Shown one piece after another: positions 56,136-63,366 of a stretch of DNA of 64,000 nucleotides. Made by a program: the position numbers and the translations under genes. The notes beneath the pieces are model-generated. The model searched no databases and was not told the origin of the DNA. It saw only the letters and a list, made by a program, of their open reading frames with translations. Numbering within the stretch: the stretch's first letter is position 1; every line of letters starts with the position of its first letter. The stretch is from a virus, in IMG/VR virus record IMGVR_UViG_3300042561_001378, positions 1 to 64,000 of that record; one strand, written 5' to 3'.

Positions 56136-58414
56136 GCCGCCTAGCCCAGATCGCTGATACTGACCTTGATGCCCTGCTATACGACATCCGCACAGCTACC
56201 AAAATTTACGACAAACGAGACTTTAATAAAAAAGTAGTGGGCAAGGCTGAGCAAAAAATGCTCAAACTGGTTCAGGCCGTCGCCGTCAAAGAACGCCAGG
56301 ACATTGAAGACGAAGACCGCTACACCCTGCCCAGCGGTATCACTATTGAGCAGCACCTATTTAACTTGACATTTTGCGACAAAGAACGGCCCATCAAGGT
56401 GATTGACCACGCCTTTAGGCAGTACGACCCAGAGTATGGGTACTGGGCCAGCATTCCAGACGAAGAACTAGAACAGCGGGTGCTCCAAAACGCTGAGCTA
56501 TCCCATTACCCACCGACCAAGACCGGGCCAGGGCGATCGCTGGCAACGGCGGCGAATGTGGAAAAGGCGATGAAGTTTGCGGGTAAGAAGTTATTCGCTT
56601 CGACCCACAAGACCAACAGCAAACACCTGATCGCATTTCGGAACTATACCGTTTGCACCAAGACAGGCGACACCAGAGACCACAATCCTGATTACCACAT
56701 CACCACATGCCTACCCTATGACTATGCCCCTGGGGCTGCCTGCCCCCCGGCGATGCTGGGCTACATTGCCAGTAGCTTTGGTGACTCCCAGGTTGAATAC
56801 GTCCGGGCTGCGCTAGGGCTGATCCTCGACCTGACGGCCCCTGACCGGTTTATCCATCTAACGGGTTCAAGTGGTTCTGGCAAGGGGGTTTTTACCCGGC
56901 TGATTATGAAGTTCTTTGGGTCTGAGTCGGTAGGTTCACCCAACAATTTCAAGATTTTTGCCAACCCCGACCAGGTGCACCAATACCTATCCGGGAAAAG
57001 ACTACTGGCCATTGATGACATCGTAGGGTTTATTGGTGAAGAGATTGGCCGGTTTTACACCGCCGTCGAGCGCACCGCGATGAATGCCCGGTGTTTATTC
57101 CAACCCAAGGGCTATACCCAGCAGTTTGATTGCCGGTATACCGTGGCTAGCGTGGGTCAGCTATCGGCCAAATACAGCAACTCTAAAGGCTGGGAACGGC
57201 GGGTTTTCCCATTGCCGACGGTTAGGGCATCCAGGCAAGAGGAGGACGAACGGCTAGAAATTGAACTAGAGAACTGCATAGCCGACATCGTGAGCTGGGC
57301 TTTGGGTCAGGATAAATCCCTGAGAAACGATATCCTACGCCACCCCGCCAAATACAATCCCGCCGCCGCCGAGTACTTCAGAGATGCCGCATTCAGCAGC
57401 AGCAGCGCCTGGGCCTTTATTGACGAATGCCTAGAGCCTAGAATCCCCAGCGTTACCGATGCCTTTGACGACCAGGGCGTCAACGAGACTGAACTTTACC
57501 TGGCCTACAAGGCCTATACCGCTGCCGTGGGTAAGCCGCCGATGAGCCGTGATGGGTTTGTCCATGAGCTGCGCCAGGTGCTGCCCCTGAACTGGGTCGA
57601 TCGCCGGTCGGGTGGCAAGGTCAAGCGGCGGTTTGTTTATATCCGATTGCGCCCTGCCTTTGAGTTTGGTGAGTTTGGGGCGACCTGCAACATGGAGGCC
57701 CGAGGTTATGACGGGGTGCTCCAGTTTAGGGAATGGTCAGCCAAGTATGGGTTTATGCATCCATACGACCCCGGTGATCTTCTTGAGCTTCTTTATGGTT
57801 GCCGCCTCAAGTGGAATGATCACCCACGCCCATGGATAGCTGAGTCAAACGATGGTGAATCGCTAGTGTGCATCCATTCAGATGATGAAATTGGCTCAAG
57901 GCTATTCGCCGAAGTCCCAGCATCCGAGCTAAGTCGATGGCCAAACGACCCACCTCAGCCACCCCCATCAGAGCCTTGTGCAGACCATGCAGGGCAAACA
58001 GGCCTGCTTTCTAGCGTAGAACCCGTGTGTGTTTCCGAAAAAATTCCGCCGCACACACAGCCAAATAATTTCAACGAAGGCCTGCATGGCCTGCACACCC
58101 CGCACAGCACAGACCCAGAGCCCGTTAGCCCGTCACAAGGTTGTTTTGATGGCGATGGGCAAGTGGTGACGCCATGGCTTACCCCTGGCAAACCAGCGTG
58201 GTGGACGGATTTTGAGCAGCGATTGATCGAGGCCACCACCTGGGAGCAATTGCAGCAGGCTAAGACCAAGACCTCAGCGAGCAGGCGCAGCCAGATTATG
58301 AACACCTGGGACAGGGATGGGCGCTACGAATGGCTCAAGGGCAAGGCCGCACGGTTAGAGACTGAGGCTCAGGGCCAGCAACAGCAGGGGCTCAACGTGG
58401 GGGGTATGGAATGA
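56132..58414 (+). CDS. SF3 (D5-like) replicative helicase with inserted repeat element
   Basis: 760 residues. DRFIHLTGSSGSGKGVFTRLIMKFFGSES (Walker A near 242), GKRLLAIDDIVGF (Walker B), YTVASVGQL (sensor Asn replaced) and KGWERRVFPLP. The C-terminal HTH-like region runs to about residue 510. Residues about 616-660 are encoded by copy C of the dispersed element, read without a stop. The last 40 residues (TWDRDGRYEWLKGKAARLETEA) recur in a chimeric gene at 60147. ATGA overlaps at both ends. Confidence 0.85.
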   Translation: MSRLAQIADTDLDALLYDIRTATKIYDKRDFNKKVVGKAEQKMLKLVQAVAVKERQDIEDEDRYTLPSGITIEQHLFNLTFCDKERPIKVIDHAFRQYDPEYGYWASIPDEELEQRVLQNAELSHYPPTKTGPGRSLATAANVEKAMKFAGKKLFASTHKTNSKHLIAFRNYTVCTKTGDTRDHNPDYHITTCLPYDYAPGAACPPAMLGYIASSFGDSQVEYVRAALGLILDLTAPDRFIHLTGSSGSGKGVFTRLIMKFFGSESVGSPNNFKIFANPDQVHQYLSGKRLLAIDDIVGFIGEEIGRFYTAVERTAMNARCLFQPKGYTQQFDCRYTVASVGQLSAKYSNSKGWERRVFPLPTVRASRQEEDERLEIELENCIADIVSWALGQDKSLRNDILRHPAKYNPAAAEYFRDAAFSSSSAWAFIDECLEPRIPSVTDAFDDQGVNETELYLAYKAYTAAVGKPPMSRDGFVHELRQVLPLNWVDRRSGGKVKRRFVYIRLRPAFEFGEFGATCNMEARGYDGVLQFREWSAKYGFMHPYDPGDLLELLYGCRLKWNDHPRPWIAESNDGESLVCIHSDDEIGSRLFAEVPASELSRWPNDPPQPPPSEPCADHAGQTGLLSSVEPVCVSEKIPPHTQPNNFNEGLHGLHTPHSTDPEPVSPSQGCFDGDGQVVTPWLTPGKPAWWTDFEQRLIEATTWEQLQQAKTKTSASRRSQIMNTWDRDGRYEWLKGKAARLETEAQGQQQQGLNVGGME
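57977..58109. mobile_element. Dispersed nested-palindrome element, copy C (inside helicase gene)
   Basis: Inverted relative to copies A and B. TTGTGCAGACCATGCAGGGC at the left end, CCTGCATGGCCTGCACA at the right; the inner GTGTGTGTTTCC...CACACACAG is kept. The reading frame of the helicase passes through without a stop, adding about 44 residues rich in Pro, Asn and His. Confidence 0.8.
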
Positions 58415-60147
58415 TGGCCGCCTATTACAACGAGATCGACCCAAACGCAGCGCAGTGGTTGAGGGAATTAATCAAGATGGGCGCGATCGCCCCTGGTGAC
58501 GTAGACGAACGGAGTATTGAAGATGTCTTTCCAGATGACCTTAGAACTTACAGTCAATGCCACTTCTTCGCCGGAGTCGGGGGATGGTCACTCGCCCTCA
58601 GGCTTGCAGGATGGCCAGACGATCGCCCCGTGTGGACAGGTAGCGCCCCCTGCCAACCGTTCAGCGCGGCAGGCAAAGGAGGCGGGATTGCTGACGAGCG
58701 GCACCTATGGCCAGCGCTCTTTTGGCTCATCAGCCAGTGTCGCCCTGAGACAGTCTTTGGTGAGCAAGTTGCATCAAAGGATGGCCTCGGATGGTGGGAT
58801 ATTGTTTCGGCTGACCTGGAAGGAGCGGGTTACGCCTGCGGGGCAAACGATCTATGCGCTCCGGGGCTCGCCGCAGTCGCCAAAATCCCAGTTGACTTTG
58901 TTGATGAATTTACTGGAAAACCATTTACGGTCTTACTCCGAGATGTACCCAGCAGTGCGCCCCATCTTCGTCAACGCCTTTACTGGGTGGCAAACACCGA
59001 CAGTCCAGGACGGCAATGGCAGGGACAGACACAATCAGCGGGGCGGGGGCATAACCCTATCGCTATTGGGGGAGAGCAGGTTAGCCCCCTGGCCAACGCC
59101 CAATGTCCCGAACGGGGGGCGATCGCCGAAGGATGGGGCAGTGAGCAGCACGGGGCAGTCGGAGAACGGCAAGCGCCAAGTGGATCTACAAATGGCAGCA
59201 CGGTTAGCACCCTGGCCCACCCCGAAAGTGCAGAATGCGAATGCACCAGGGGAACACGGGCAGGGCGGGCAGGATCTACAGACCGTCGCCCTTGGGACAA
59301 CCCCATCTGGCTCCCCTGCGCCGACGGAAAAGCGCGGCCAGCTCAATCCAGCATTTTCAAGATGGTTGATGGGATATCCTGTAGAATGGGATATAGCGGC
59401 TATCAATGCGTATCGCTTAAGGAAGAAGAGGAAATAGAAGATGGGCCGACCACGAAAGCTAGATCCAGAGAAGTACTGCGAAATGTGCGGGATTCTGTTG
59501 ATCCGGAAGGTTTACGGGGGTGTGAGGTTGGAAGATCTTTCGACTTTCAAGAAGCGGAAGTATTGCAACCAGAAATGCATGGGCGAAGCGATGGAGGGGA
59601 CGATCAAGGTAGAGAACCCCAAGAATTACCGCCGTCAATCTGTGAAGACCCGCAAGGGGAATTGCGAGAAATGCGGCAGGGGGGATTCTTTGCTGCATGT
59701 CCATCACAAAGACCACAATCCCATGAACAACGACCCGTTGAACTTGACGACGTTGTGCGGTTCCTGTCACCGTCTTTGTCATTCGCCCAACTACACGGAG
59801 ATGGGCGAACCGAATCAGCCTTGCAGAATTTGTGGCAAACAATCGGCGAGGCAGCAGCTTTGCAATACCCACTTAACCAGGCTGAAGAAGCATGGCGATC
59901 CCTTGCTGAAGAAGGTAAAGCAAGGCTCAGAATGGGTTTTGACCCGTGTAGATGGGTAGAAATTCAGCAATACACCAATCCGTTGGTTAATGGGCTACCC
60001 CGTGGAGTGGGATATAGCGGCGATATTAGCCCACAGACAGCGCAAAACACGGCAGAAGGGCGGGGAATGAGACTAAAGGGGTATGGCAACGCCATAGTCC
60101 CTCAACTGGCCGCTGAGTTTGTTGCAGCAACTATGGAGTGTCTGTAA
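58411..60147 (+). CDS. C5 cytosine methyltransferase, overprinted and interrupted in frame
   Basis: Frame 1 encodes 578 residues. Motif I: CHFFAGVGGWSLALRLAGW (51-69). Motif IV: GSAPCQPFSAAGKGG. Motif VI-like: VFGEQVASKDG. Motif VIII: APHLRQRLYWVAN. DNPIWLPCADGKARPAQSSIFKMVDG, then, after about 200 residues that fit no methylase, NPLVNGLPRGVGYSG...RLKGYGNAIVPQLAAEFVAA (motif X). The extra 200 residues coincide with an HNH gene in frame 2 and a duplicated segment. Whether the long form is active is unclear. TAATG overlap with the next gene. Confidence 0.75.
   Translation: MMAAYYNEIDPNAAQWLRELIKMGAIAPGDVDERSIEDVFPDDLRTYSQCHFFAGVGGWSLALRLAGWPDDRPVWTGSAPCQPFSAAGKGGGIADERHLWPALFWLISQCRPETVFGEQVASKDGLGWWDIVSADLEGAGYACGANDLCAPGLAAVAKIPVDFVDEFTGKPFTVLLRDVPSSAPHLRQRLYWVANTDSPGRQWQGQTQSAGRGHNPIAIGGEQVSPLANAQCPERGAIAEGWGSEQHGAVGERQAPSGSTNGSTVSTLAHPESAECECTRGTRAGRAGSTDRRPWDNPIWLPCADGKARPAQSSIFKMVDGISCRMGYSGYQCVSLKEEEEIEDGPTTKARSREVLRNVRDSVDPEGLRGCEVGRSFDFQEAEVLQPEMHGRSDGGDDQGREPQELPPSICEDPQGELREMRQGGFFAACPSQRPQSHEQRPVELDDVVRFLSPSLSFAQLHGDGRTESALQNLWQTIGEAAALQYPLNQAEEAWRSLAEEGKARLRMGFDPCRWVEIQQYTNPLVNGLPRGVGYSGDISPQTAQNTAEGRGMRLKGYGNAIVPQLAAEFVAATMECL
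58523..59437 (+). CDS. Overprinted protein in the +1 frame of the methyltransferase gene
   Basis: 304 residues from ATG at 58523, entirely inside the methyltransferase gene in frame 2. It starts MSFQMTLELTVNATSSPESGDGHSP and ends LNPAFSRWLMGYPVEWDIAAINAYRLRKKRK; I recall the NPAFSRWLMGYP end in uncharacterised phage proteins found with such methylases. Strong support: a second copy of the end at 59981-60025 encodes the identical RWLMGYPVEWDIAAI with nine codon changes, all silent in frame 2 but changing residues in frame 1. The function is unknown. Confidence 0.75.
   Translation: MSFQMTLELTVNATSSPESGDGHSPSGLQDGQTIAPCGQVAPPANRSARQAKEAGLLTSGTYGQRSFGSSASVALRQSLVSKLHQRMASDGGILFRLTWKERVTPAGQTIYALRGSPQSPKSQLTLLMNLLENHLRSYSEMYPAVRPIFVNAFTGWQTPTVQDGNGRDRHNQRGGGITLSLLGESRLAPWPTPNVPNGGRSPKDGAVSSTGQSENGKRQVDLQMAARLAPWPTPKVQNANAPGEHGQGGQDLQTVALGTTPSGSPAPTEKRGQLNPAFSRWLMGYPVEWDIAAINAYRLRKKRK
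59441..59959 (+). CDS. HNH endonuclease gene inside the methyltransferase locus
   Basis: 172 residues. GNCEKCGRGDSLLHVHHKDHNPMNNDPLNLTTLCGSCHRLCHS is a complete HNH with two CxxC knuckles (CEKC, CGSC), His-His and Asn. N-terminal CEMCG...YCNQKC and C-terminal PCRICGKQSARQQLCNTHLTRLKKHG are extra zinc motifs. It begins 3 nt after the stop of the overprinted gene and is followed by a second copy of that gene's end, as expected of a mobile homing-type gene. Same frame as the overprinted gene. Confidence 0.8.
   Translation: MGRPRKLDPEKYCEMCGILLIRKVYGGVRLEDLSTFKKRKYCNQKCMGEAMEGTIKVENPKNYRRQSVKTRKGNCEKCGRGDSLLHVHHKDHNPMNNDPLNLTTLCGSCHRLCHSPNYTEMGEPNQPCRICGKQSARQQLCNTHLTRLKKHGDPLLKKVKQGSEWVLTRVDG
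59960..60070 (+). pseudogene. Second 3' end of the overprinted gene
   Basis: Frame 2 from 59960 to the TGA at 60068-60070 reads ...NTPIRWLMGYPVEWDIAAILAHRQRKTRQKGGE. It lacks a start and repeats the end of the gene at 58523. It was probably the original 3' end, separated by insertion of the HNH gene, which brought or created the first copy. Confidence 0.7.
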
Positions 60148-60320
60148 TGTTCTTCCCAAAATCTCATAGTCTTCCCGTGATGGGAGACACGGTACGCATC
60201 GACCACAACCCCGAACCCTACACCTGGGACAGTGATGGCCGCTACGAATGGCTCAAGGGCAAGGCAGACAGGTTGGAGACTGAAGCAAATAACGCAACAC
60301 AAGGGAGCTTAGGGCAATGA
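60147..60320 (+). CDS. Chimeric small protein, 57 aa
   Basis: The first 26 residues (MFFPKSHSLPVMGDTVRIDH...) equal the start of the gene at 60451, apart from one residue; the rest (TWDSDGRYEWLKGKADRLETEA) equals the end of the SF3 helicase. The DNA repeats (60148-60223 with 60451-60526; 60222-60290 with 58303-58370) are nearly identical, so this is a recent recombination product beside the methyltransferase insertion. Probably without function of its own. Confidence 0.6.
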   Translation: MFFPKSHSLPVMGDTVRIDHNPEPYTWDSDGRYEWLKGKADRLETEANNATQGSLGQ

Positions 60321-60451
60321 CATTTCTAATCAGCATTGGGCAGTGGAGCGGGATTTATTTTTATAACGGGTTTACCACTAGGCTGTGCCTTGGGTGGGTA
60401 GCTTTCACGTTCATTCCATTAGACGACACGGAAATAATGCAGCACAAATAA
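60317..60451 (+). CDS. Conserved-type small phage protein, 44 aa
   Basis: MTFLISIGQWSGIYFYNGFTTRLCLGWVAFTFIPLDDTEIM matches a pattern I recognise in many phage small proteins (F.I..G.WGG.Y...G...R.CLGW.A.TF.P.D.D). ATGA and TAATG overlaps on both sides. Function unknown. Confidence 0.7.
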   Translation: MTFLISIGQWSGIYFYNGFTTRLCLGWVAFTFIPLDDTEIMQHK

Positions 60452-60954
60452 TGTTCTTCCCAAAATCTCATAGTCTTCCCGTGATGGGAGACACGGTACG
60501 CCTCGACCACAACCCCGAACCCTACACCGTGGGCATGGTGACACCCGATCGCACCTGGTATCACCTCATAGAGCTAGATGAGCCGGTGCGGGTGGAGTGT
60601 TTGGCCTGGTATCCACGGGTGGGGGACAGGGTAGAGGTGCTGTTTTGCCCCTACTTCAAATGGCTACGAAGCCGCTTTGACCATCACTGGTCGAGGTGGT
60701 GGGCGGAACCGGGGGAGCGGCGGGCGATCGAGGCGACCCTAGACCGGATCAAAGCCGCGATGAAAGAGGGTGTTCGCTACCGGGTGGGTGACCTGATGAA
60801 GGTTGAGGGCGACTTAGCAGAGGTGCAGTTTGGCAGCACCGCCGAAGTGTTGCCGATGAATTGTGTAGCAGTAGCGAGGGTTTTGATAGATGCAACAGTT
60901 AAAGGCAACACCGGGGACGACACAGCGGATCGGACTGGTCGAGAAGCCGCCTAA
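60451..60954 (+). CDS. Hypothetical protein, 167 aa
   Basis: MFFPKSHSLPVMGDTVRLDHNPEPYTVGMVTPDRTWYHLIELDEPVRVECLAWYPRVGDRVEVLFCPYFKW...: two small barrel-like segments (GDTVRLDH...; GDRVEVLF..., GDLMKVEGDLAEVQFG), suggesting repeated SH3-like units. Its start is the donor for the chimeric gene at 60147. Function unknown. Confidence 0.6.
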   Translation: MFFPKSHSLPVMGDTVRLDHNPEPYTVGMVTPDRTWYHLIELDEPVRVECLAWYPRVGDRVEVLFCPYFKWLRSRFDHHWSRWWAEPGERRAIEATLDRIKAAMKEGVRYRVGDLMKVEGDLAEVQFGSTAEVLPMNCVAVARVLIDATVKGNTGDDTADRTGREAA

Positions 60955-61501
60955 TGTGAAGCTCAAACCCATCTCCGAAGATGAACTACGGGAGGGGGCC
61001 GAATGGATGGCGATGCTATCTAAAGACTATGGATTTAAACCAGGGGCTATTAAATCCAAGAGCACCCAGAGCTACACCAGGGGCCTCACCACTGCCTGCA
61101 TACGGGCGATGAACCGTTACCACGACCGAGAGACATGTTTCCCCGCCAGCGAAACCTACAACGCCGCCACTGGGCGGAGCGGGGATATTCTGGGCATCGT
61201 TGACGCGATTGTGATGGAGGTGGCCCCAGTACCCCGGAACCGATGGGTGCAGGCGTGCGGTCGAGACTGGCAAAGCCACATCACCAAAATGGCCGACTAT
61301 GACCACGTCAATCGGGTGCGGCAAATCCTGGCGAACGAAACCCACACACTCGAACTCTGGGGATGGGTACAGTTCCCTGGATTCACCAAAGGGGGCGGCA
61401 GGGCCAAAACCATGTTCTGGTATCCCAGGGTGCAGGTGATTACCCTTGACTTCATCCTAGGCCAGGAGCCGCCGCGATTCGTGCGGTTCTGGGAGGCGTA
61501 A
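60890..61501 (+). CDS. Hypothetical protein, possibly nuclease-like, 203 aa
   Basis: Overlaps the previous gene by 65 nt. HTLELWGWVQFPGFTKGGGRAKTMFWYPRVQVITLDFILGQEPP near the end resembles the strand arrangement of PD-(D/E)xK-like phage enzymes, but I cannot place the acidic residues. ITKMADYDHVNRVRQILANE lies upstream. Last gene of the methylation segment, before a terminator. Confidence 0.5.
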   Translation: MQQLKATPGTTQRIGLVEKPPNVKLKPISEDELREGAEWMAMLSKDYGFKPGAIKSKSTQSYTRGLTTACIRAMNRYHDRETCFPASETYNAATGRSGDILGIVDAIVMEVAPVPRNRWVQACGRDWQSHITKMADYDHVNRVRQILANETHTLELWGWVQFPGFTKGGGRAKTMFWYPRVQVITLDFILGQEPPRFVRFWEA

Positions 61502-61529
61502 CCTGTAACCCTTGCCCCGTAACGCATAC

Positions 61530-61556
61530 AACCCCGTCATGGTGGCGGGGTTTTTC
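61530..61556 (+). terminator. Rho-independent terminator
   Basis: AACCCCGTC-ATGGT-GGCGGGGTTTTTCTTT. Its stem closely resembles the ten hairpins of the pentamer array. Confidence 0.9.
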
Positions 61557-61568
61557 TTTGTTCGATCG

Positions 61569-61707
61569 CCCTGTGCAGGCCGTGCACCCCAAACACCCCC
61601 GGTTTCTAGCGCAGAAGTCGTGTGTGTTTCCTAAAAAATTCCGCCGCACACACACCCAAATAATTTCAACGGAGGCCTGCATGGCCTGCACACCCTGCAC
61701 AGGGCGA
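61569..61707. mobile_element. Dispersed nested-palindrome element, copy D
   Basis: Orientation as copy C. CTGTGCAGGCCGTGCA at the left, GGCCTGCATGGCCTGCACA at the right; TTTCTAGCG and GTGTGTGTTTCC...CCGCACACACA inside. Lies between a terminator and the next promoter. Confidence 0.8.
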
Positions 61708-61729
61708 CCAGGATTGCGACCCAGAACCC

Positions 61730-61758
61730 TTGACGCTATCATGGCGCTGTCGTACAAT
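61730..61758 (+). promoter_or_regulatory. Sigma-70-type promoter of the right-end operon
   Basis: TTGACG and TACAAT separated by 17 nt, 23 nt before the ATG at 61782. It lacks the spacer of the four repeated promoters. Confidence 0.75.
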
Positions 61759-61781
61759 TGTCGTGCAAGTCTTAGGAGATT

Positions 61782-61958
61782 ATGGACGCAATGACTAAGG
61801 CAGGATTGTTTGCAATGCTTGATGCCTTGCAGGAAGAAAACAGACATCTGCAAACAAGTCTTTGTTATTGCAAAGACTTGTTGGTGATTTACCAAACAGG
61901 TTTTTTAGACATTTGCCGCCAAGATGGACGCATTGGAGAGGCTAAGCATAATGGCTAG
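61782..61958 (+). CDS. Small protein, 58 aa
   Basis: TTAGGAGATT precedes ATG. MDAMTKAGLFAMLDALQEENRHLQTSLCYCKDLLVIYQTGF...: coiled-coil start, Cys pair. A perfect 12-bp inverted repeat (AACAAGTCTTTG at 61853, 6-nt loop) lies in the gene and could act on the RNA. Overlaps the next gene by 8 nt. Confidence 0.6.
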   Translation: MDAMTKAGLFAMLDALQEENRHLQTSLCYCKDLLVIYQTGFLDICRQDGRIGEAKHNG

Positions 61959-62163
61959 TTACAGGTTACAAGTCAGGCTTTGTGAGCCTGATTTGCTCAG
62001 ACGGATAAATGCCGCTGCTGCCAGGGAGAGGCTGTTTAGGCCGGAATGGGTGCGGCGAAAATTGCGGGCTGCCGTAGAGCAGTCTGAGGCTGCCCAACAA
62101 AAGGCCGAAGCTGCTGCCGACTATGCAGCGGCGTTAGCCAGGGGGGAGGGTGCGCCGTTATGA
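61951..62163 (+). CDS. Small helical protein, 70 aa
   Basis: MASYRLQVRLCEPDLLRRINAAAARERLFRPEWVRRKLRAAVEQSEAA: a strand followed by two helices, as in ribbon-helix-helix regulators (YRLQVRL..., WVRRKLRAAVE), then a charged tail. ATGA overlap with the next gene. Confidence 0.6.
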   Translation: MASYRLQVRLCEPDLLRRINAAAARERLFRPEWVRRKLRAAVEQSEAAQQKAEAAADYAAALARGEGAPL

Positions 62164-62513
62164 TTCTTTCTTTTGGTTGGACAGCCCAATACCTCCCGCC
62201 CGCTGGGGCTAAAGACACCACCCGGCGCATTTGGAAGCCCAAAACCCTAGCCATTTGGCATCGGGCCTGGGACGAAGGGCGGCTAGAGCACGTTGCTGTA
62301 GACAAGTGCTTAGCTTATGGAGGCAAGCGGATTGGGCGGATCAAGCTCACAGCCCGGCCTGAGTTAGAGCCGCTGTACAAGATGCCGGAGTCAGACTTGA
62401 TCCGCGAGGGCGGCATGTGTTCTACAGTGCCTGGGTTTATTGATGCCTATTTTGGCGGCAATGCGGATCAAGAGGTAGCGGTAGTGCGGTTCAAGTTTGA
62501 GGCGATTGTATGA
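62160..62513 (+). CDS. ASCH-like protein, 117 aa
   Basis: MILSFGWTAQYLPPAGAKDTTRRIWKPK, then VAVDKCLAYGGKRIGRIKLTARPE, PESDLIREGGMCSTVPGFIDAYFGG, and VAVVRFKFEAI follow the ASCH pattern (K..T.R.W.......G......G.......LT.......L...EG........F......VV.RF.F). ASCH domains bind RNA or nucleotides. Confidence 0.6.
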   Translation: MILSFGWTAQYLPPAGAKDTTRRIWKPKTLAIWHRAWDEGRLEHVAVDKCLAYGGKRIGRIKLTARPELEPLYKMPESDLIREGGMCSTVPGFIDAYFGGNADQEVAVVRFKFEAIV

Positions 62514-62764
62514 AAACCACAATTGACCTCGATCGCCTTGCCGCCTTGACCGCCTCATTGGAATCAGGGCACCCCATTGAGGCGGTGTTGCGTAAACATG
62601 GGATCTACGAGCGTTGGAGTGCCTACGACGTGGTAATTCGGCAACAAAAGAACTGGCGTTTTTTGATGTCGGCGACCAATAATGCTTACCAAAAACAATG
62701 GGCAGAGGCGGTGAAGGAATTGGAGCCGTGCATTAGGGCAATGGCTAAGGAGTTGGGGCTATGA
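62510..62764 (+). CDS. Small hypothetical protein, 84 aa
   Basis: MKTTIDLDRLAALTASLESGHPIEAVLRKHGIYERWSAYDVVIRQQKNWRFLMSAT...: helical, coupled at both ends by ATGA. SAYDVVI may be part of an HTH. Unrecognised. Confidence 0.55.
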   Translation: MKTTIDLDRLAALTASLESGHPIEAVLRKHGIYERWSAYDVVIRQQKNWRFLMSATNNAYQKQWAEAVKELEPCIRAMAKELGL

Positions 62765-63366
62765 CAACCATGACCGCTCTTGACTACACCCCGACCATTG
62801 CACCCCGCCGCAAGGCCCGTAAGTACACCAGCGAGGAACGGCAGTGCTGGAGAACGCCCAACACGCCAGATCAGCCTGTGCTGCACTTGGTAGCCCGTGC
62901 CCTTGGTGGTGAGATTGGAATTGACGTTACCGCCGACGCCGATCGCAGCGTACCCGCCCAGCACCACATTACAAAGGCTATGGACTGCACCAGCTTATTA
63001 AGCTGGCCCATGACAACGCGAAATTTTACAGCGTTTATGAATCCACCCTTTGAAAATCCGCATGTTTACCTAGACATGCTTCGACGATCAATGGATCCTG
63101 AGTTTGGCGTGGTCACCCAATCAATCGCGCTGCTTAAAACAGGCACTTTGCACAACCAAAAGTCAGGGGCCATCATCAAGGCTAACGCTAGCGCCGTCTG
63201 CCATTGGGGCGCGGGCAAAGTCGGGCGAATGGGGTTTATTGACTGCGACGGCTACCAGGTCACCGGGGCCGATTTTGACACAGTGCTGGTTTACTTTGGC
63301 AAGGATCCGTTTTTGTTTTGCCAGGTCTTTGAGCATTACGGGCTGGTGTCAAAGGTGGTGCTATGA
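62761..63366 (+). CDS. Dam-like phage N6-adenine methyltransferase
   Basis: 201 residues. CWRTPNTPDQPVLHLVARALGGEIGIDVTADAD opens in the style of phage Dam proteins (W.TP...F..L....G..F.LD..A). TAFMNPPFENPHVYLDML holds the NPPF catalytic motif. AVCHWGAGKVGRMGFID and LVYFGKDPF complete the domain. Adjacent to the Zn/HTH gene; may protect phage DNA against host restriction. Confidence 0.75.
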   Translation: MTTMTALDYTPTIAPRRKARKYTSEERQCWRTPNTPDQPVLHLVARALGGEIGIDVTADADRSVPAQHHITKAMDCTSLLSWPMTTRNFTAFMNPPFENPHVYLDMLRRSMDPEFGVVTQSIALLKTGTLHNQKSGAIIKANASAVCHWGAGKVGRMGFIDCDGYQVTGADFDTVLVYFGKDPFLFCQVFEHYGLVSKVVL

